Source of the DNA: Cyclobacteriaceae bacterium
Lineage (GTDB): Bacteria; Bacteroidota; Bacteroidia; Cytophagales; Cyclobacteriaceae
Reading direction: 5' to 3'
NCBI GenBank assembly: GCA_020436165.1
Contig: JAGQYI010000069.1
Coordinates: 1 to 43,418, forward strand
DNA length: 43,418 bases
The notes under the pieces were generated by a model that was given only the letters and a program-made list of their open reading frames with translations, made no database searches and was not told the origin of the DNA. Below are positions 1 through 8,602 of this stretch, one piece after another; within the stretch, counting starts at the first letter, position 1; every line of letters begins with the position of its first letter. The position numbers and the translations under genes were made by a program.

Positions 1-40
1 AACGGAGATCAAGGAGTTTCTTGGAAACTTTGCGTTCTAG
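1..40 (+). CDS. possible 3' end of a plus-strand gene
   Basis: From base 2 an open frame reads TEIKEFLGNFAF and stops at the TAG of 38-40, which overlaps the last codon of the convergent nucleoside transporter. The EIKEF stretch faintly recalls the RDEIKEL end of UVR-motif proteins such as the bifunctional nuclease (DUF151) often found near nupC in Bacteroidota. Twelve residues cannot prove this. It may be non-coding. Confidence 0.2.
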   Translation, partial: TEIKEFLGNFAF

Positions 41-1527
41 CCTAAGATCATTCCCACAATGGTAGCCGACATAAGCGATGCAAGCGTACCGGCAAGCAAT
101 GCTTTAAGCCCGTATTTGGAAAGTAATACTCGCTTGCCGGGTGCCAAACCGCCAATACCTCCTATCTGGATACCAATGGAAGCAAAGTTAGCAAAGCCAC
201 AAAGCATATAGGTAGCCATAATAATTGATTTGGCTGAAACAAATGTTCCTGCAGCCTTCATGGTTGCCAGACTTTCATAACCCACAAATTCGCTGGCTAT
301 TAACTTTTCGCCTAAGAGCTGGCCCACCAGTGTAATGTCTTGCGAGGCTACCCCTATCAACCACATGAGGGGCGCAAATGTGTAGCCAAGGATAAATTGC
401 AAAGAAAGATTGTGATATTGGCCGTTTGTCATTGCTGCTATCGACTCATTAAGCCCGGAAATGTCACCTATCTTGATAAAGAAATAGTTGAACATGGCAA
501 TGAAGGCAAAGAAAACAAGTAGCATGGCTCCAACATTAAGCGCTAGTTTCAAACCCTCGGTTGTTCCGTTTGACATAGCATCTAAAAAGTTGCTACCCAC
601 ATTTTGCTTGCTTATCTCTATGTTGGTATCAATTGGCTCGGTTTGAGGAACAATGATCTTTGAAATAACCACTGCGCCCGGGGCAGCCATGATAGAGGCC
701 GCCAGCAAGTGTTTGGCAAATATGAGCCTTTGAACAGGATCATCTCCACCCAAAAAGCCTATATAAGCAGCCAGCACACCACCTGCCACAGTAGCCATTC
801 CGCCTGTCATAACCAGCAGAATTTCCGACTTATTCATTTTCTCCAAATAGGCTTTTATGAGCAATGGGGCTTCTGTCTGGCCCAGGAAAATATTGCCTGC
901 CACTGAAAGCGATTCAGCACCTGAAATTCGTAATGCCTTGGTAAGCAACCAGGCAAGCCCGTACACAACTTTCTGAATGATACCCAGGTAAAACAAAACA
1001 CTTGTTAGAGCTGAAAAGAAAATAATAGTTGGTAGAATTTGGAGAGCAAAGATGTAACCTGTTGAATTTACGTCCAGTAAATTGCCAAAAAGGAAGGTGC
1101 TTCCGTCCCTGGTAAAATCAAGCACTTTCACAAAGACTTTACCAAAGAGCTCAAAGGCTGCCCGCACCCATGAAAGCTTGAGAACACCAAAGGCAAGTAC
1201 AAGCTGTGCACCAAGGCCAATGCCAACCACACGCCAGGAAACTGCTTTCCTGTTTGTACTGAACAGATAAGCAATGAGTATTAGAACTGCCATGCCCAAC
1301 AAACCTCGAGGTATTGAGATCATCCAGTTTCCCTCTTCTTTGAGTGTGTGCTCATCAATAAGGTTGTTTTTTGAAGATTGGCTTGTTGCTGCGATTGTTT
1401 CCTGAACAGCTACCACAGTTAGCTGAGTTGAATCTGATGATTGAACGTTTGTGGTATCCTGCGCTGATGCGAAATAGGCTTGAAATACAAATAATACTAG
1501 TATTGAAGTTCTTAAAAATCGGCTCAT
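37..1527 (-). CDS. CNT-family (NupC-like) nucleoside transporter with signal-peptide extension
   Basis: Predicted concentrative nucleoside transporter importing nucleosides with a cation across the inner membrane. The family signatures GQTEAPLLI and ILLVMTGGMATVAGG are present, followed by the usual string of hydrophobic helices up to the C-terminus. At 496 aa it is longer than the roughly 400 aa of E. coli NupC. The extra part is N-terminal: a typical signal peptide ending in ASAQ (about residues 1-22) and a Ser/Thr/Gln-rich linker of about 45 residues before the first core helix near residue 70. Such extensions occur in Bacteroidota homologues. It is on the same strand as pckA but separated from it by a terminator-free 151 bp that carries an inverted repeat. 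Specificity (nucleosides in general or pyrimidines only) cannot be read from the sequence. Confidence 0.9.
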   Translation of the reverse strand: MSRFLRTSILVLFVFQAYFASAQDTTNVQSSDSTQLTVVAVQETIAATSQSSKNNLIDEHTLKEEGNWMISIPRGLLGMAVLILIAYLFSTNRKAVSWRVVGIGLGAQLVLAFGVLKLSWVRAAFELFGKVFVKVLDFTRDGSTFLFGNLLDVNSTGYIFALQILPTIIFFSALTSVLFYLGIIQKVVYGLAWLLTKALRISGAESLSVAGNIFLGQTEAPLLIKAYLEKMNKSEILLVMTGGMATVAGGVLAAYIGFLGGDDPVQRLIFAKHLLAASIMAAPGAVVISKIIVPQTEPIDTNIEISKQNVGSNFLDAMSNGTTEGLKLALNVGAMLLVFFAFIAMFNYFFIKIGDISGLNESIAAMTNGQYHNLSLQFILGYTFAPLMWLIGVASQDITLVGQLLGEKLIASEFVGYESLATMKAAGTFVSAKSIIMATYMLCGFANFASIGIQIGGIGGLAPGKRVLLSKYGLKALLAGTLASLMSATIVGMILG

Positions 1528-1550
1528 TCTCTTTAATGCAGTTGAGTTTG

Positions 1551-1574
1551 GTAAACTTCTCTTTTAAAGTTTAC
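1551..1574. repeat. inverted repeat upstream of the nucleoside transporter
   Basis: Perfect 8-bp arms GTAAACTT (1551-1558) and AAGTTTAC (1567-1574) are separated by 8 nt. The repeat lies 24-47 bases upstream of the transporter start codon. It could be an operator or a hairpin in the leader. No regulator is assigned. Confidence 0.4.
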
Positions 1575-1649
1575 AGCTGACTAAGGAACGATTAATTTTG
1601 GATTTGGCAAAGCTTTACCCTTTCATTTAACATAAGAACCTAACGGCAT

Positions 1650-1673
1650 TAAAAAAGGGGCCGAAGCCCCTTC
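1650..1673 (-). terminator. Rho-independent terminator of pckA
   Basis: Read on the minus strand there is a GGGGC / GCCCC stem (1657-1661 with 1666-1670) with a 4-base loop. A run of T follows (the A-tract at 1651-1656 on the plus strand). It begins a few bases after the pckA stop codon. Confidence 0.85.
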
Positions 1674-1678
1674 AATTT

Positions 1679-3292
1679 TCAATATAAATTATTTTGTTTC
1701 GGAGCTCCCGCCAGAATTTCTTCATTGGCATACTCTGCAAATTTTTCAAAATTCTTATTAAATGAATCGGCTAATTTATTTGCGGCTTTATAGAAAGCCT
1801 CGTCATCATTCCAGCATTGCTTAGGGCTTAAAATTTCTGCAGGTACCCCGGGACAACTCATGGGCATATCAATTCCGAAAATAGTATGCGTATGGTATTC
1901 CACATCGTCCAGTTCGCCATTGAGAGCAGCTGTAATCATAGCTCTGGTATACTTTAGCTTCATACGTTTGGCTTTTCCATAAGGCCCCTCGGACCATCCT
2001 GTATTTACCAGCCATACGTTAACATTCTGCTCCTTCATGTTTTTGCTCAATATTTCGGCATACTTAGTCGGATGCAAGGGAAGAAAAGCAGCACCAAAGC
2101 CGGCTGAGAATGTTGGTTGCGGTTCAGTTATGCCCATTTCCGTACCAGCTACCTTAGAAGTGTATCCGGAAATAAAATGGAAAGCGGCCTGGCCTGGTGT
2201 TAGCCTGGAAATAGGGGGTAAAACACCTGAAGCATCTGCTGTAAGAAAGAAAACATTTTTAGGGTTTTCTCCTATTGAGGGAGTTGCAATGTTATCAATA
2301 TTATAAATAGGGTAAGAAACCCGGGTATTTTCCGTAATAGAGCCATCAGTAAAGTCTACTTCATCGGTTCCTTCTTTGAAAACAACGTTTTCAAGAATGG
2401 CGCCAGGTCGAATAGCCCTGAAGATATCCGGTTCTTTTTCTTCGGTAAGGTCAATTACTTTGGCGTAACATCCTCCTTCAAAATTAAAGATTTTGTTCTC
2501 GTGTGACCATCCGTGTTCATCATCGCCAATTAGTTTGCGACCAGGGTCGGCAGAAAGCGTGGTTTTACCAGTTCCCGACAGGCCAAAGAATATAGCAGTA
2601 TCACCTTTATCACCAATATTGGCAGAGCAGTGCATCGACAAGGTGTTTTTGAAATGAGGCAGCTCAAAATTCAATGCAGAAAAGATACCCTTCTTAATTT
2701 CACCTGTGTAGGCCGTGCCTCCAACAATGGCAATTTTTTTTGTAAAGTTCAATACAGCAAAGTTGTGTTGTCTGGTACCATCTACCGAGGGATTAGCTAC
2801 AAACCCTGGAGCATTTATTACCACCCAATCCGGTTTTATGTTTTCAAGCTCTTGTTCGGTTGGTCTCAAAAACATATTGTAAACAAACTGGTTAGACCAT
2901 GGGTATTCATTCACCACCCTGATATTTGTACGATAGCTTGGGTCGGCACATGCATAAGCATCCCGAACATACACATCCTTTCCTGAAAGGTAGTCGACTA
3001 TTTTGTCGTATAGCTTATCGAATTTTTCAGGCTCAAATGGAATGTTGATGTTGCCCCACCACACGGAATCTTTTGTGATATCATCTTTAACTATAAACCT
3101 GTCTTTGGGTGACCTTCCGGTAAATTCGCCGGTATTTACGGAAATTGCTCCGGTATTTGTCTTTTTTGCCTGTCCTTTTTCAATAGCTATTTCTGCTAAT
3201 TTTTCAGGCGAGAGGTTCCAATGCTCTATGGCATTTTTAATGCCAAGGCCCTCCAGAGATCTACTCTTTGGCTTTGTTTCTGACTGTAACAT
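1679..3292 (-). CDS. pckA: phosphoenolpyruvate carboxykinase (ATP)
   Basis: Converts oxaloacetate and ATP to phosphoenolpyruvate, CO2 and ADP in the cytoplasm, the first committed step of gluconeogenesis. The 537-aa length matches ATP-type PckA. Visible signatures are EFTGRSPKDRF near residue 60, the kinase-1a P-loop GLSGTGKTT at 237-245 with Lys243 and Thr244, and the kinase-2 metal site IGDDEHGW at 255-262 with Asp257/Asp258. The gene is monocistronic: it is divergent from the peptide transporter, has its own terminator at 1650-1673 and a TAnnTTTG element upstream. A peptide importer next door and gluconeogenesis fit growth on amino acids, but that link is only inferred. Confidence 0.97.
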   Translation of the reverse strand: MLQSETKPKSRSLEGLGIKNAIEHWNLSPEKLAEIAIEKGQAKKTNTGAISVNTGEFTGRSPKDRFIVKDDITKDSVWWGNINIPFEPEKFDKLYDKIVDYLSGKDVYVRDAYACADPSYRTNIRVVNEYPWSNQFVYNMFLRPTEQELENIKPDWVVINAPGFVANPSVDGTRQHNFAVLNFTKKIAIVGGTAYTGEIKKGIFSALNFELPHFKNTLSMHCSANIGDKGDTAIFFGLSGTGKTTLSADPGRKLIGDDEHGWSHENKIFNFEGGCYAKVIDLTEEKEPDIFRAIRPGAILENVVFKEGTDEVDFTDGSITENTRVSYPIYNIDNIATPSIGENPKNVFFLTADASGVLPPISRLTPGQAAFHFISGYTSKVAGTEMGITEPQPTFSAGFGAAFLPLHPTKYAEILSKNMKEQNVNVWLVNTGWSEGPYGKAKRMKLKYTRAMITAALNGELDDVEYHTHTIFGIDMPMSCPGVPAEILSPKQCWNDDEAFYKAANKLADSFNKNFEKFAEYANEEILAGAPKQNNLY

Positions 3293-3323
3293 TATTACTT
3301 GGTTAATTTAGTTGATATGCATA

Positions 3324-3331
3324 CAAATGTA
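3324..3331 (-). promoter_or_regulatory. candidate -7 element of the pckA promoter
   Basis: The minus strand reads TACATTTG, a full match to the Bacteroidota -7 consensus TAnnTTTG, about 32 bases upstream of the pckA ATG. A TTTG that could serve as the -33 element lies 24 nt further upstream, wider than the usual 19-21, so the assignment is tentative. Confidence 0.45.
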
Positions 3332-3367
3332 GCAATAAATGTCTTTTTGGGTTTACAAAATATACCG

Positions 3368-3383
3368 TTAACCCTCACTAAAG
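3368..3383 (+). other. 16-base match to the phage T3 RNA polymerase promoter core
   Basis: TTAACCCTCACTAAAG is identical to bases 3-18 of the classical T3 promoter (AATTAACCCTCACTAAAGG). The flanks differ: CG instead of AA before it and AG instead of GG after it. It lies in the divergent pckA / peptide-transporter promoter region. It is probably a coincidence. The flanks argue against vector sequence. Confidence 0.5.
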
Positions 3384-3403
3384 AGCCAACAAGAACATAT
3401 ATC

Positions 3404-3434
3404 CTTGTTTAAATTAATTGAGAACATTATTTTG
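3404..3434 (+). promoter_or_regulatory. candidate promoter of the peptide transporter
   Basis: CTTG (3404-3407), a 19-nt spacer and TTATTTTG (3427-3434) resemble the Bacteroidota TTTG-N19-21-TAnnTTTG promoter with one mismatch in each box. It would give a leader of roughly 35-40 nt before the ATG at 3477. Confidence 0.35.
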
Positions 3435-3476
3435 GTGATCATTCAAATCAAATCTGATCAATAAAATAGACTTTAT

Positions 3477-4937
3477 ATGGGAATGCTAAGTGGACACCCC
3501 CGGGGATTAATGGTGTTGTTCTTTTCAGAAATGTGGGAACGATTTTGTTATTATGGAATGCGTACATTGCTTACGCTTTATCTGGTTAAATCATTACTAA
3601 AAGGCGATGCGGAGGCTGCCTTAATCTATGGGTCTTATACAGCGCTTATCTATGCCGCTCCTGTCTTGGGAGGGAAATTTGCCGATAAGTACCTGGGATA
3701 CCGGTATGCTATTATGCTTGGAGCAGTGCTTATGGCAATTGGTGAGTTCATGATTCTTGGTGGTAATGAAACATGGTTATTGATCGGGATGGGATCAATT
3801 ATTGTCGGTAATGGCTATTTCAAAGCCAATATATCAACTATAGTTGGGAAACTTTACGAAGAGGGTGACCCCCGCAGAGACTCCGGATTTACCATTTTCT
3901 ATATAGGAATTAATGTTGGTGCTTTCCTTGCCACAACGGTGGTGGCCTATATTGGTGAAACCTATGGGTTTAAATATGGGTTTGCCTTGGCAGGAGTGGG
4001 AATGTTGGCCGCCTTTTTTATTTTCTGGGCTTTTCGAGATAGGTATAAAGAAGCAGAAGGTCTTGATATTCCTGAAGCTTCAAAAAAGAAGATCTTTGGA
4101 CCCCTCAATGTATTACATGTTGTTACGTTAGGCTCATTATTGATTATCCCAATAAGCTATTTTTTGATCAGTTGGAATGAGATCATGGATTACCTGCTTA
4201 TAGGTTTGTTCCTTTATATTTCAGTTAATCTAATTATGTCCGGCAAAAAAGTAAGCAAGGTTTACCGCGACCGCATGATAGCATTGGTGATCTTCATCGT
4301 TATTAATATTACGTTTTGGGCTGCTTTCGAACAGGCAGGTACTTCTTTGACCTTATTTGCCGACCGCAATGTAAATAGAGAAATCTTTGGCTGGGTGATG
4401 CCCGCTGCTATGACACAGTTTTTTAACCCTTTCTACATTATTGTATTTGGATCAATATTCTCGGTAATGTGGGTTAAACTTTCAGAAATTGGTCGAAACC
4501 CAAGCATACCGATGAAATTCTCATTTGGGATACTTCAATTGGGTCTCGGATTCTTAGTGACTCTTGTAGCTGTAAATTTTGCAGATGATTACAAAGTACC
4601 TTTGTTAACTCTTGTGTTTTTATACATGTTGCACACCACAGGAGAGCTTTTCCTGTCACCCATTGGGCTCTCGATGGTAACAAAACTGGCTCCTAAAAAT
4701 ATTGCAGGTACTGCAATGGGAGCATGGTTCCTGAGTTATGCTATCGGGAACTTTGTAGCGGGTAAAATAGCTGCTCTTACCGGTGCCGAAGGCGGAGGTC
4801 AAATAACAGATATGGGTGAGCAGCTTGCTGTTTATACGGGAACATTTGCCAATATTGGTTATGTATTACTTGGTTTTGCGTTGATAATTGCCATTTTCAA
4901 CAAGCCTCTTAACAAACTTATGCATGGGGTTACGTAG
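3477..4937 (+). CDS. POT/PTR-family proton-dependent peptide transporter
   Basis: Predicted inner-membrane symporter importing di- and tripeptides with protons. The family hallmark is at the N-terminus: GHPRGLMVLFFSEMWERFCYYGMR (key residues E18, E21, R22, YYGMR), matching the ExxER-type motif that couples protons and substrate. The second hallmark, FYIGINVGAFLATTV, is near residue 142. The 486-aa length with about 14 hydrophobic helices is normal. A tighter alternative start is the second Met two codons later. The gene has its own candidate promoter, and a hairpin begins in the stop codon, so it is probably monocistronic. Peptide selectivity cannot be told from sequence. Confidence 0.93.
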   Translation: MGMLSGHPRGLMVLFFSEMWERFCYYGMRTLLTLYLVKSLLKGDAEAALIYGSYTALIYAAPVLGGKFADKYLGYRYAIMLGAVLMAIGEFMILGGNETWLLIGMGSIIVGNGYFKANISTIVGKLYEEGDPRRDSGFTIFYIGINVGAFLATTVVAYIGETYGFKYGFALAGVGMLAAFFIFWAFRDRYKEAEGLDIPEASKKKIFGPLNVLHVVTLGSLLIIPISYFLISWNEIMDYLLIGLFLYISVNLIMSGKKVSKVYRDRMIALVIFIVINITFWAAFEQAGTSLTLFADRNVNREIFGWVMPAAMTQFFNPFYIIVFGSIFSVMWVKLSEIGRNPSIPMKFSFGILQLGLGFLVTLVAVNFADDYKVPLLTLVFLYMLHTTGELFLSPIGLSMVTKLAPKNIAGTAMGAWFLSYAIGNFVAGKIAALTGAEGGGQITDMGEQLAVYTGTFANIGYVLLGFALIIAIFNKPLNKLMHGVT

Positions 4938-4967
4938 TATGCATACTTAGCATACTACATATTGTTT
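4934..4967 (+). terminator. terminator of the peptide transporter
   Basis: Perfect 9-bp stem GTAGTATGC (4934-4942) / GCATACTAC (4950-4958) with a 7-base loop, followed by a T-rich stretch. The transporter stop codon lies inside the left arm. Confidence 0.6.
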
Positions 4968-5219
4968 TATAAAGCAGTTCAATTTATTGAATTGAACAAC
5001 AGTTGATAACCGGATGTAACAATCTTGAGCTTTAATAATTATTTAGCCAGGTAGAAAATTTTCTCATTTGCTATTTATATTTACACCCGCTTCTAAAGGC
5101 ATTGGTACATTTTTTGCGTTTAGATGTCTCGTTATTTAATTGTTTATTACAGACAGAGTCTATCAATTACAGGTTCAGGGTACCTTGTTTAGTTAGACCG
5201 TGTTCTAATTTAAAGTATA
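4938..5219. other. 282-bp intergenic region before the SiaC-like gene
   Basis: No coding sequence or RNA gene was recognised. Besides the terminator arm, it holds an inverted repeat GTTCAATT (4977-4984) / AATTGAAC (4990-4997) with a 5-base loop. No convincing TTTG / TAnnTTTG promoter pair was found, although a promoter for the following gene must lie in or before it. Confidence 0.5.
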
Positions 5220-5600
5220 GTGAAGAATGTATTCATTAACGGAACAGATAGAACACCCGAAGTCGATTTCAGATTTGAAGAAGGCCTTCTAAAGCTTTCG
5301 GGAAGATCGATAACGGAGAACCCAAATAACTTTTACACCAGCTTAGAAAATTATCTAAATGAATACGCATTCAATGCGCAGCAAAATACTGTATTCATGG
5401 TTAAACTTGAATACTTCAATACCAGTACAAGCAAATGCCTGGCGGATCTTTTTAAGCAGCTTGAGAAACTACATAATAATGGGAAACAGGTTATAGTTGA
5501 ATGGTATTATGAGCAGGATGATGAAGAGATTAAAGACTCAGGTTACGACTACAAGGACATTGTAAACGTGCCCTTCGAGATCAAGTTATTAAAAAGCTGA
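5220..5600 (+). CDS. SiaC-family (DUF1987) regulatory phosphoprotein, GTG start
   Basis: Small cytoplasmic protein (126 aa) of the DUF1987/SiaC family. In Pseudomonas SiaC is switched by phosphorylation on a conserved threonine and binds the diguanylate cyclase SiaD. The typical opening (an early TP followed by hydrophobic strands and a SGRS turn) and the signature YFNTSTSK are present. Thr68 sits where the family's phosphorylated threonine is expected. The start is GTG: the frame has an upstream stop (TAA at 5211-5213) and no ATG until far into the domain. No SiaA phosphatase, SiaB kinase or GGDEF gene is adjacent, so its partner is unknown. In Bacteroidota such genes are often orphan, and the c-di-GMP link is only family-based. 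Confidence 0.85.
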   Translation: MKNVFINGTDRTPEVDFRFEEGLLKLSGRSITENPNNFYTSLENYLNEYAFNAQQNTVFMVKLEYFNTSTSKCLADLFKQLEKLHNNGKQVIVEWYYEQDDEEIKDSGYDYKDIVNVPFEIKLLKS

Positions 5601-5610
5601 TTTTAGTTTA

Positions 5611-5634
5611 GCCCGAAGGGCATTTGAATTGCCC
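5611..5634. terminator. weak convergent hairpins between siaC-like and sugar symporter genes
   Basis: Two mutually exclusive small stems are visible: GCCC-GAA-GGGC (5611-5621) and GGGCA / TGCCC (5618-5622 with 5630-5634). Neither has a clear T-tract. Termination of the two convergent genes is plausible but not proven. Confidence 0.3.
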
Positions 5635-5687
5635 CTCGAGCATAAAAATCTACTTATACAAATCTGTTTATAAACAAGTTTTAATAA

Positions 5688-7145
5688 CTAGGCGTATTGT
5701 TGTTCTTCCAACTCCTGCTCTCTTGACATATCTTCCAGGGTTTTACCTTTGGTCTCTTTAACCATGGATTTAACAAAGAAATAGGCAACTACTCCAAAGA
5801 AGGCATAAATACCATAAGAAAATCCAAGGCCCAGGCTGCTTAAAAGAATTGGGAATGTCATGGTAATTATAAAGTTGGCTACCCACTGTGCAAGCCCACT
5901 TAATGCAAGAGCTGCTCCACGATACTGATTAGGAAACATTTCACCTAACATTACCCACATTACCGGTCCCCATGAGAAAGCAAAGAAAGCAATGTATCCA
6001 TTAGCTGTAATTAATGCATAGGTACCCATCGTTTCAGACAAAACCAGGTTACCCGATGCGTCCAGAGAGGCAGTTCCAAATATATAGGCCAGAATACCCA
6101 ACATTACTGCCTGCCCCAATGATCCGATAAGCAGCAATGGTTTTCTTCCAAGGCGGTCTACCAGCGCAATAGCTACAAATGTGAAGAAAATATTAACGCT
6201 ACCACTTATTACATTGGTTAATAGGGCATCTGATTCCGTGAAACCGGCAGCTTTCCATAAAGTGGCTCCATAGTAAAAGATCACGTTTATACCTGTAAAC
6301 TGCTGCAAGGCAGCCAACCCTAATCCTACCCAAACCAATGTATGCACTTTGCCAGTATATTTACTGATAACGTCTCTTAATTTAGGTTTACTTCCTTCTC
6401 TGAGTGTCGACCGGATATCTTCAACTTTAGCAGCTGCCGCTTCAGGACTTGATATGTTGGCTAATACCTTGCTTGCCAGCTCATTCTTACCCGCAGCAAC
6501 CAAATACCTGGGCGACTCAGGAATAAAGAAAAGCACTAGTAAAAATACAGATGCAGGTAATATCTCTGCCCAGAACATCCATTGCCAGGTTTGAAAACCC
6601 AGCCAATGCGTTTCAGTTGCTCCACCAGAAAGTCCAACCAACCAATAATTGCTCATAAAAGCAGCAAAAAGACCAATTACAATCATAAGTTGTTGCAGGG
6701 TTGCCAGCCTTCCTCGTATTTTGGCAGGAGCTATTTCGCTTATATAAGCGGGTGCCAATATACTTGCTGCACCAACGGCAAATCCTCCTATTAAACGATA
6801 GATAACGAACTCGAAAGAGCTGGCTGCAATTCCTGAACCCCAGGCACTTATGATGAAAAATATAGCTGTTGCCAGCATCATTGGTTTACGGCCATATTTA
6901 TCGGCAAGGGTACCGGCAAAAAAAGCACCTATAGCGCATCCAAGTAAAACAGAAGCAACATTAAAACCAGTTCCAACAGCATCTGCATTAAATGCAGACT
7001 GAAGGGCATCTACCGTACCATTTATAACCCCGCTATCGAACCCGAATAAAAAACCGCCTATAGCAGCAACAAAAGCAAGAAATATTACCCTTAGTAAGTT
7101 GTATTTTTCATCTTCCTGAACAGGTGACTGGTTTTGTAAATCCAT
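5688..7145 (-). CDS. sugar porter (XylE/GLUT-like MFS) sugar:H+ symporter
   Basis: Inner-membrane major facilitator of the sugar porter family, predicted to take up a monosaccharide, likely glucose here, from the periplasm. Diagnostic motifs are GGFLFGFDSGVING in helix 1, DKYGRKP between helices 2 and 3, PESPRYL after helix 6, QQFTGINVIFYYG in helix 7, DRLGRKP between helices 8 and 9, and KETKGKTLEDM at the end. The 485-aa length is typical. It is the last gene of the minus-strand PUL, 81 bases after a GH144 gene. The gap holds an imperfect palindrome, so it may be expressed separately as well as by read-through. Placed after beta-glucanase and beta-glucosidase genes, it would import the released glucose. 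The sugar itself is inferred from context. Confidence 0.93.
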   Translation of the reverse strand: MDLQNQSPVQEDEKYNLLRVIFLAFVAAIGGFLFGFDSGVINGTVDALQSAFNADAVGTGFNVASVLLGCAIGAFFAGTLADKYGRKPMMLATAIFFIISAWGSGIAASSFEFVIYRLIGGFAVGAASILAPAYISEIAPAKIRGRLATLQQLMIVIGLFAAFMSNYWLVGLSGGATETHWLGFQTWQWMFWAEILPASVFLLVLFFIPESPRYLVAAGKNELASKVLANISSPEAAAAKVEDIRSTLREGSKPKLRDVISKYTGKVHTLVWVGLGLAALQQFTGINVIFYYGATLWKAAGFTESDALLTNVISGSVNIFFTFVAIALVDRLGRKPLLLIGSLGQAVMLGILAYIFGTASLDASGNLVLSETMGTYALITANGYIAFFAFSWGPVMWVMLGEMFPNQYRGAALALSGLAQWVANFIITMTFPILLSSLGLGFSYGIYAFFGVVAYFFVKSMVKETKGKTLEDMSREQELEEQQYA

Positions 7146-7197
7146 TTCTATTTTTTTAAATGTTAAATGTAAAACGCGATCAAGTTACGATATTGTA

Positions 7198-7213
7198 ATT
7201 GGTTGCAAGCAAT
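7198..7213. repeat. imperfect 16-bp palindrome between GH144 and symporter
   Basis: ATTGGTTGCAAGCAAT is self-complementary except for one base pair. It lies in the 81-bp gap upstream of the symporter gene. It could be an operator. No T-tract follows, so it is not a clear terminator. Confidence 0.3.
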
Positions 7214-7226
7214 TTTAGCAAAAATA

Positions 7227-8591
7227 TTACTCATTGCTATCAGTGCTAAACCCCAACCTGGACAGCCCTTTTTTTACTTCGGGCGCTGACATGAAAAGGT
7301 TCCATATTAATTGAGACCTATAATTTTCAATCATAACAGGAATAGGGCCCTGGTCAATAGCCAGGTAGCGGGGTAAATACCAATTGCTTTGAAAACTAAA
7401 GGCATCATATGGGCCATATTCACCTACAAGCGTATCGGCTTGATTGTAAAGAAATCTGAGCATTTGCATGCTTTCCTTCGGAGTATATGGAAATGAGGAT
7501 AAAGCTGCAGTTGGTGAAATAACCCCGAGGTCATGTCCTGGCCTGTGACCGGCATAACCTTTCATTGAGTAGCTGGAGGTTAAACCCCAGCAATCAGGGC
7601 CATATCCTTTGTAATGCAAAGGGTTTTCTACACAGTATTTATAATCTATTAAAGCCTGATTCTGATTTAATTTCCAATAATTGGCATATTTATCTTTTAG
7701 GTGGGTTGGGTTTAATCCCAGGTAAGAATAATGTGCCCAGAAAAGCGGGCCGATTGGCGCATCGTCTGTATCGTAATGATCTAAAACAGTTCTTAATCCG
7801 TAAAAGAGTGTGTCCTTCGTAATTGCTCCATTCTTAGCCCATCCCTGGTCGTAAACTTCTTTGTTTATAGTGTGTGTTGGCGATGAAGCTGCCAACACAT
7901 ACATTATCAGGCATTCGTTGTAGCCTCTTACAGCAAAGTTCATGTCCCATCCAAAATTGGGAGACCAATGCCAATACAACACGTTTTGCCCACCCCGGGT
8001 GTACCAGTTAAATTCAATACCTTCCCAAAGCTTGTTAATTCTACCAATAAGTTCTGCTTCTCGATCGTTTTCAGAATCCAGGTATTGCCTTACGGTAAGA
8101 AGCCCGGCTGCAAGAAATGAGCTCTCAACTAGATCACCTCCATCATCTTTTTTGCTAAAAGGATAGACTTTTCCGGTTGGTCCGTACCACCAGTGCGGCC
8201 ATGCGCCATGAAATCTATCTGCATTTTCAAGAAATGAGGTTATTTTCTCAAACCGTTCAATTCCATCTTCTCTGCTGATGAATCCACGTTCAATACCAAC
8301 TACTATTGCCATAAGTCCAAACCCGGAACCGCCTGAAGTTACAATGTCCTTGTCATGCCCATATACATTATCCATGTGAATCCGCTCACGGGCCATGCCG
8401 CTTTTGGGTTCGGCTCCATTCCAGAAATACTCGAACGTCTGGTATTGAACAAGGCTCAGCAACGAATCATCGGAGATGGTTGATTCACTTACCTTCGTAT
8501 CAGCAGAATTGGAAGAAGAGTTTGTTTTTTTTGTGCAAGCTGAAATGATAAGAAAAACCCCTGCTGAAATATACAGAATAACTTTTTTCAT
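7227..8591 (-). CDS. GH144 beta-1,2-glucanase-like lipoprotein (single domain)
   Basis: 454-aa lipoprotein with signal peptide and lipobox ISAC (Cys19), then one catalytic domain of the 'glucoamylase-like' family PF10091. That family corresponds to GH144, founded on a Chitinophaga endo-beta-1,2-glucanase. Conserved blocks shared with the paralogue at 10966-12945 include QTFEYFW, VTSGGSGFGLMAI, DRFHGAW.HW, GGDLVE, YWHWSPN and DQGPI. The residues after Cys19 are basic and Ser/Asn-rich, without the acidic export signal seen in surface lipoproteins, so a periplasmic face is likely. It starts 11 bases after the GH3 gene ends, so they are co-transcribed. It may cut imported oligosaccharides, or release sophorose as some GH144 members do. 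Activity is inferred, not shown. Confidence 0.88.
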   Translation of the reverse strand: MKKVILYISAGVFLIISACTKKTNSSSNSADTKVSESTISDDSLLSLVQYQTFEYFWNGAEPKSGMARERIHMDNVYGHDKDIVTSGGSGFGLMAIVVGIERGFISREDGIERFEKITSFLENADRFHGAWPHWWYGPTGKVYPFSKKDDGGDLVESSFLAAGLLTVRQYLDSENDREAELIGRINKLWEGIEFNWYTRGGQNVLYWHWSPNFGWDMNFAVRGYNECLIMYVLAASSPTHTINKEVYDQGWAKNGAITKDTLFYGLRTVLDHYDTDDAPIGPLFWAHYSYLGLNPTHLKDKYANYWKLNQNQALIDYKYCVENPLHYKGYGPDCWGLTSSYSMKGYAGHRPGHDLGVISPTAALSSFPYTPKESMQMLRFLYNQADTLVGEYGPYDAFSFQSNWYLPRYLAIDQGPIPVMIENYRSQLIWNLFMSAPEVKKGLSRLGFSTDSNE

Positions 8592-8602
8592 CTGTTTTAT
8601 AT

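Noticed and set aside
3368-3383. Cloning-vector contamination around the T3 promoter match
   Set aside because: Bases on both sides differ from vector sequence, and both neighbouring genes are intact with normal promoters.
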